Origin: MED-G116 sp038147495
GTDB taxonomy: Bacteria > Pseudomonadota > Alphaproteobacteria > Puniceispirillales > Puniceispirillaceae
NCBI GenBank assembly: GCA_038147495.1
Contig: JAYQTT010000003.1
Location: forward strand, 124,001 to 188,000
Direction of reading: 5' to 3'
Length of the DNA stretch: 64,000 nt
The translations under genes were made by a program, and so were the position numbers. This document shows positions 62,184 to 64,000 of the stretch, in pieces. The notes beneath the pieces are model-generated. The model was not told where the DNA came from. It worked only from the letters and a program-made list of their open reading frames with translations, and ran no database searches. Numbering within the stretch: position 1 is the stretch's first letter; each line of letters opens with the position of its first letter.

Positions 62184-62550
62184 ACGCTTGTTCAGCGCTG
62201 GCCAGATCGCGAGGCGTTTTTTCCGGCTTTTTTGTTGTCTTTACCGTTGATTTGAGGTTCGTTCTGACCACCAATGTCCAACCGGCAGACCCTGGGCAAT
62301 TCACCTTGACGGTTTTCCAGCTGCCAAACATGGGCGCCACCGACAACGCTTTGCCGCAATTCACAAACTTGCGCGCCGAAGACACTTTTGGTTCACCCTG
62401 AAGGCCTTGTGCCTCAAGCTCTTTGACCACAAGAACGTTGATATCACGGCCAAATATCGGACTTGTGCCCTGCGCATATGCTGTCTGACCGATGCTGAAG
62501 ATCGCGACAAAGACCATCCAAAGAGCCTTTATGCCCGATGTTTTACCCAC
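62095..62550 (-). CDS. flgA: FlgA, N-terminal part with signal peptide (frame-shifted)
   Basis: About 151 residues from GTG 62550, which overlaps the end of the LysM-like gene. A signal peptide (IKALWMVFVAIFSIGQTAYA) is followed by the FlgA N-terminal region (GWTLVVRTNLKS and two Cys). The frame then runs out at 62095 just where the SAF domain starts in the other frame. The sequence beyond the A6 tract at 62168-62173 (NTINNTIPNTKND) is not FlgA-like. Confidence 0.68.
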   Translation of the reverse strand: MGKTSGIKALWMVFVAIFSIGQTAYAQGTSPIFGRDINVLVVKELEAQGLQGEPKVSSARKFVNCGKALSVAPMFGSWKTVKVNCPGSAGWTLVVRTNLKSTVKTTKKPEKTPRDLASAEQACAEPKNTINNTIPNTKNDSGACAWSKRVA

Positions 62551-62992
62551 CAATGAAATAGATCTGGTCACCGCGACTGTTCCCGTCTGAACTGCTACCC
62601 TTGGCACGCTTGCCCATAACCAAATTTTTGATTTCATTCAGTGAAGGCAAATGCAGCTTCTTTTCTGCATATAGGAAATTGGCGTTTCCACGGACAAAGG
62701 CGTGCGCGTTAACCTTGACAATCGCCATTTTGACAACCGAAAGGTCGAGGCCGCTATCGCCGTAATAGTTGGTTATCACATGGCTCAGCGTTTCTCCTGA
62801 CTGAACCGTATGACTTGCCGTGTGGTTGGCGTCCCGAACAAACGGATGGTTTGCATTGACGCCACCGCCGGACTCTCCGGTAAATGACGGATATTCGAGA
62901 ACCACAATCGGTGCTGATTGGGCGTTGGCAGGCTGGTTTAGCATCATAACGAAACCCGCTGCAGCAAGCATTGGAAGGATGTGTTTCATCAT
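62543..62992 (-). CDS. Secreted FimV-type LysM-like protein
   Basis: A 149-residue protein with a signal peptide (HILPMLAAAGFVMMLNQPANA) and one LysM-like domain (about 60-130): HTVQSGETLSHVITNYYGDS, VNAHAFVRGNANFLYAEKKL and HLPSLNEI, the pattern found in the periplasmic N-terminus of FimV/HubP polar proteins. It should bind peptidoglycan. ATG 62992 overlaps the flgT stop as ATGA and follows GGAG. It sits between flgT and flgA, so it is probably a basal-body or polar anchoring factor. Confidence 0.78.
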   Translation of the reverse strand: MMKHILPMLAAAGFVMMLNQPANAQSAPIVVLEYPSFTGESGGGVNANHPFVRDANHTASHTVQSGETLSHVITNYYGDSGLDLSVVKMAIVKVNAHAFVRGNANFLYAEKKLHLPSLNEIKNLVMGKRAKGSSSDGNSRGDQIYFIGG

Positions 62993-64000
62993 CTCAACTC
63001 CATGAATTCTATTGTCGCGCCAGCAAGACTGGATTGGTCGCGCTGATTGTTCAGGGGCGTCAAAGTTGCGGTCATCTGATCGGCCGCACTTACCCGCAAT
63101 ATCTGCCATGGTGTGTCAGTGCCACTGGCTATGGCCAGCGAGTTTACGCCAACACCATGATGGATACCAAGCGGCACAGTCAGTTTGTTTTGTGCAAATT
63201 CGACCTCTGCGCGAAGCGGACGACATTGCAGACGAAGCGTAAAATCGTTGATAAAGTCGCCCAATCCCGCGCGCATTGCCGCGAGTACAGCGGGCCGTGT
63301 CGGGTTGGTCAGCACATCCATTGAGCGGATCAAACTTGATTGTTCAATCTTGATCACGTCATTCATCTCATGTTCGAGCAATGGTTCATATTCAGTGCCT
63401 GACAAAAGCCGCAACTTTACTTTCACATTCATCGTCCGGGTGGAAAGCACCAGATTGCCCTGTCTTTGGCCATCGAGATGAATTTCCGGAATGATCGCAA
63501 AATCACCCTGCTTCACCCGCACCCGACCGGTGGTGAGTGCGGCATAATCAAAATTGTCATTGCTTCGCGCCAGCGCAGCGGGATCAAGCCGTGTGCGGGT
63601 GGCATTGCGGACATTCAATGATGGTGATCTGTCCAGTAGCAGAACAACATCCCGCAACATCACATCGGCGAATTGGCGGCTCCAGGCGGGTGCCGTTGCA
63701 GCCATCTTAACCACTGGCGCATAAATCGTGACATTGCTGTGGCCACGCGCCTGACATTTACTCTCGGGAAGGTCGCCAACGGCCGCCTCAATGGTGACGG
63801 CATAATGCTCATCTTCAACCACCTCATTGACAATGCGGTAATCCAGAATGCGGCTGGCAGGACGCACGACAAAATGGTCATCGATCGCGGTGTCGGTGGT
63901 GATCAGCGAAAACCCGTCAATTTCAGCACCGCCATGCAACGCAGCTGTATAAAGCGCGTCCTCCAGCGCGACAAGGCGCGCCTCTTGTTCTGCGTCTTTG
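62989..64000 (-). CDS. flgT: Flagellar H-ring-type assembly protein FlgT (5' end outside window)
   Basis: Open to the right edge (336 codons seen). The first visible part, EARLVALEDALYTAALHGGA, is the FlgT N-terminal pattern; a middle domain (about VVLLLDRSPSLNVRN to TEYEPLLEH) and a C-terminal beta domain (VGVNSLAIASGT, then WQILRVSAADQMTATLT) follow. FlgT builds the H-ring around the LP-ring in Vibrio and is needed for sodium-driven stator incorporation. Together with the PomAB-like stator at 12-14 kb this suggests a Vibrio-like motor. Assignment by domain order and context. Confidence 0.75.
   Translation of the reverse strand, partial: KDAEQEARLVALEDALYTAALHGGAEIDGFSLITTDTAIDDHFVVRPASRILDYRIVNEVVEDEHYAVTIEAAVGDLPESKCQARGHSNVTIYAPVVKMAATAPAWSRQFADVMLRDVVLLLDRSPSLNVRNATRTRLDPAALARSNDNFDYAALTTGRVRVKQGDFAIIPEIHLDGQRQGNLVLSTRTMNVKVKLRLLSGTEYEPLLEHEMNDVIKIEQSSLIRSMDVLTNPTRPAVLAAMRAGLGDFINDFTLRLQCRPLRAEVEFAQNKLTVPLGIHHGVGVNSLAIASGTDTPWQILRVSAADQMTATLTPLNNQRDQSSLAGATIEFMELR

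Noticed and set aside
1..64000. Search for CRISPR arrays, tRNA or rRNA genes, insertion sequences, integrases and attachment sites.
   Set aside because: No regularly spaced repeats, cloverleaf-like sequence, transposase or integrase motifs were seen; the only sizeable repeat is the flagellin duplication.

Overview
The window reads as chromosomal DNA of a motile Gram-negative bacterium, most likely an alphaproteobacterium. Bactofilins, the overall protein style and about 50% GC suggest a marine lineage such as SAR116, but no rRNA or core marker is present, so this is an inference. No tRNA, rRNA, CRISPR array, insertion sequence or prophage was recognised.

Bases 1-12.1 kb are mixed housekeeping and accessory genes: the 3' end of an aldehyde dehydrogenase gene, a HAD phosphatase, a glutathione S-transferase and a LysR regulator. 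These are followed by three bactofilin genes facing a small membrane protein and an M23 peptidase, a lipoprotein, a voltage-sensor-type K+ channel followed by two stand-alone cyclic-nucleotide-binding-like proteins, a 68-residue gene with a good sigma-54 promoter, and rpoN (sigma-54) itself.

From 12.3 kb to the right edge almost everything is flagellar. Region by region: motAB of the sodium (PomAB) type (12.3-14.3 kb); a long minus-strand run fleT-fliEFGHIJKLMNOPQR-flhB plus three unknown membrane proteins (14.9-32.5 kb); a divergent fleQ-like activator (32.7-33.8 kb); fliS and a fliT-like gene, a large extra hook-family protein, a ClC chloride channel, fliD, two tandem flagellin genes and flgL/flgK (33.8-49.4 kb); the rod/hook/ring genes flgJIHGFEDCB (49.4-59.0 kb); and, after a divergent acidic protein and a small lipoprotein, a minus-strand group flgT-(FimV-like LysM protein)-flgA-flgM-flgN-DUF2802 gene (60.5-64.0 kb, flgT running off the edge). 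fliA, flhA, flhF, flhG and chemotaxis genes are not in the window.

The regulatory logic can be read from the DNA. Eleven sites with the GG-N10-GC sigma-54 signature precede fleT, fliK, fliO, flgB, flgG, fliD, motA, the extra hook gene and three genes of unknown function; a twelfth, weaker one precedes rpoN. Two adjacent AAA+ activators carry GAFTGA motifs: one has a Fis-type DNA-binding end but no sensory domain, the other has an N-terminal domain but no DNA-binding end, resembling the FleQ/FleT pair of Rhodobacter sphaeroides. FlgM implies that a FliA (sigma-28) late class exists elsewhere, consistent with weak sigma-28-like sites before both flagellins.

Most unusual points: divergent sigma-54 promoters sharing one TTGCAA -12 element; very large FlgE (1382 aa), FlgK (1323 aa) and hook-like (943 aa) proteins; FlgT together with PomAB; two genes (fliT-like and flgA) each broken at an A6 tract; and a tandem flagellin duplication that includes leader hairpin and terminator.
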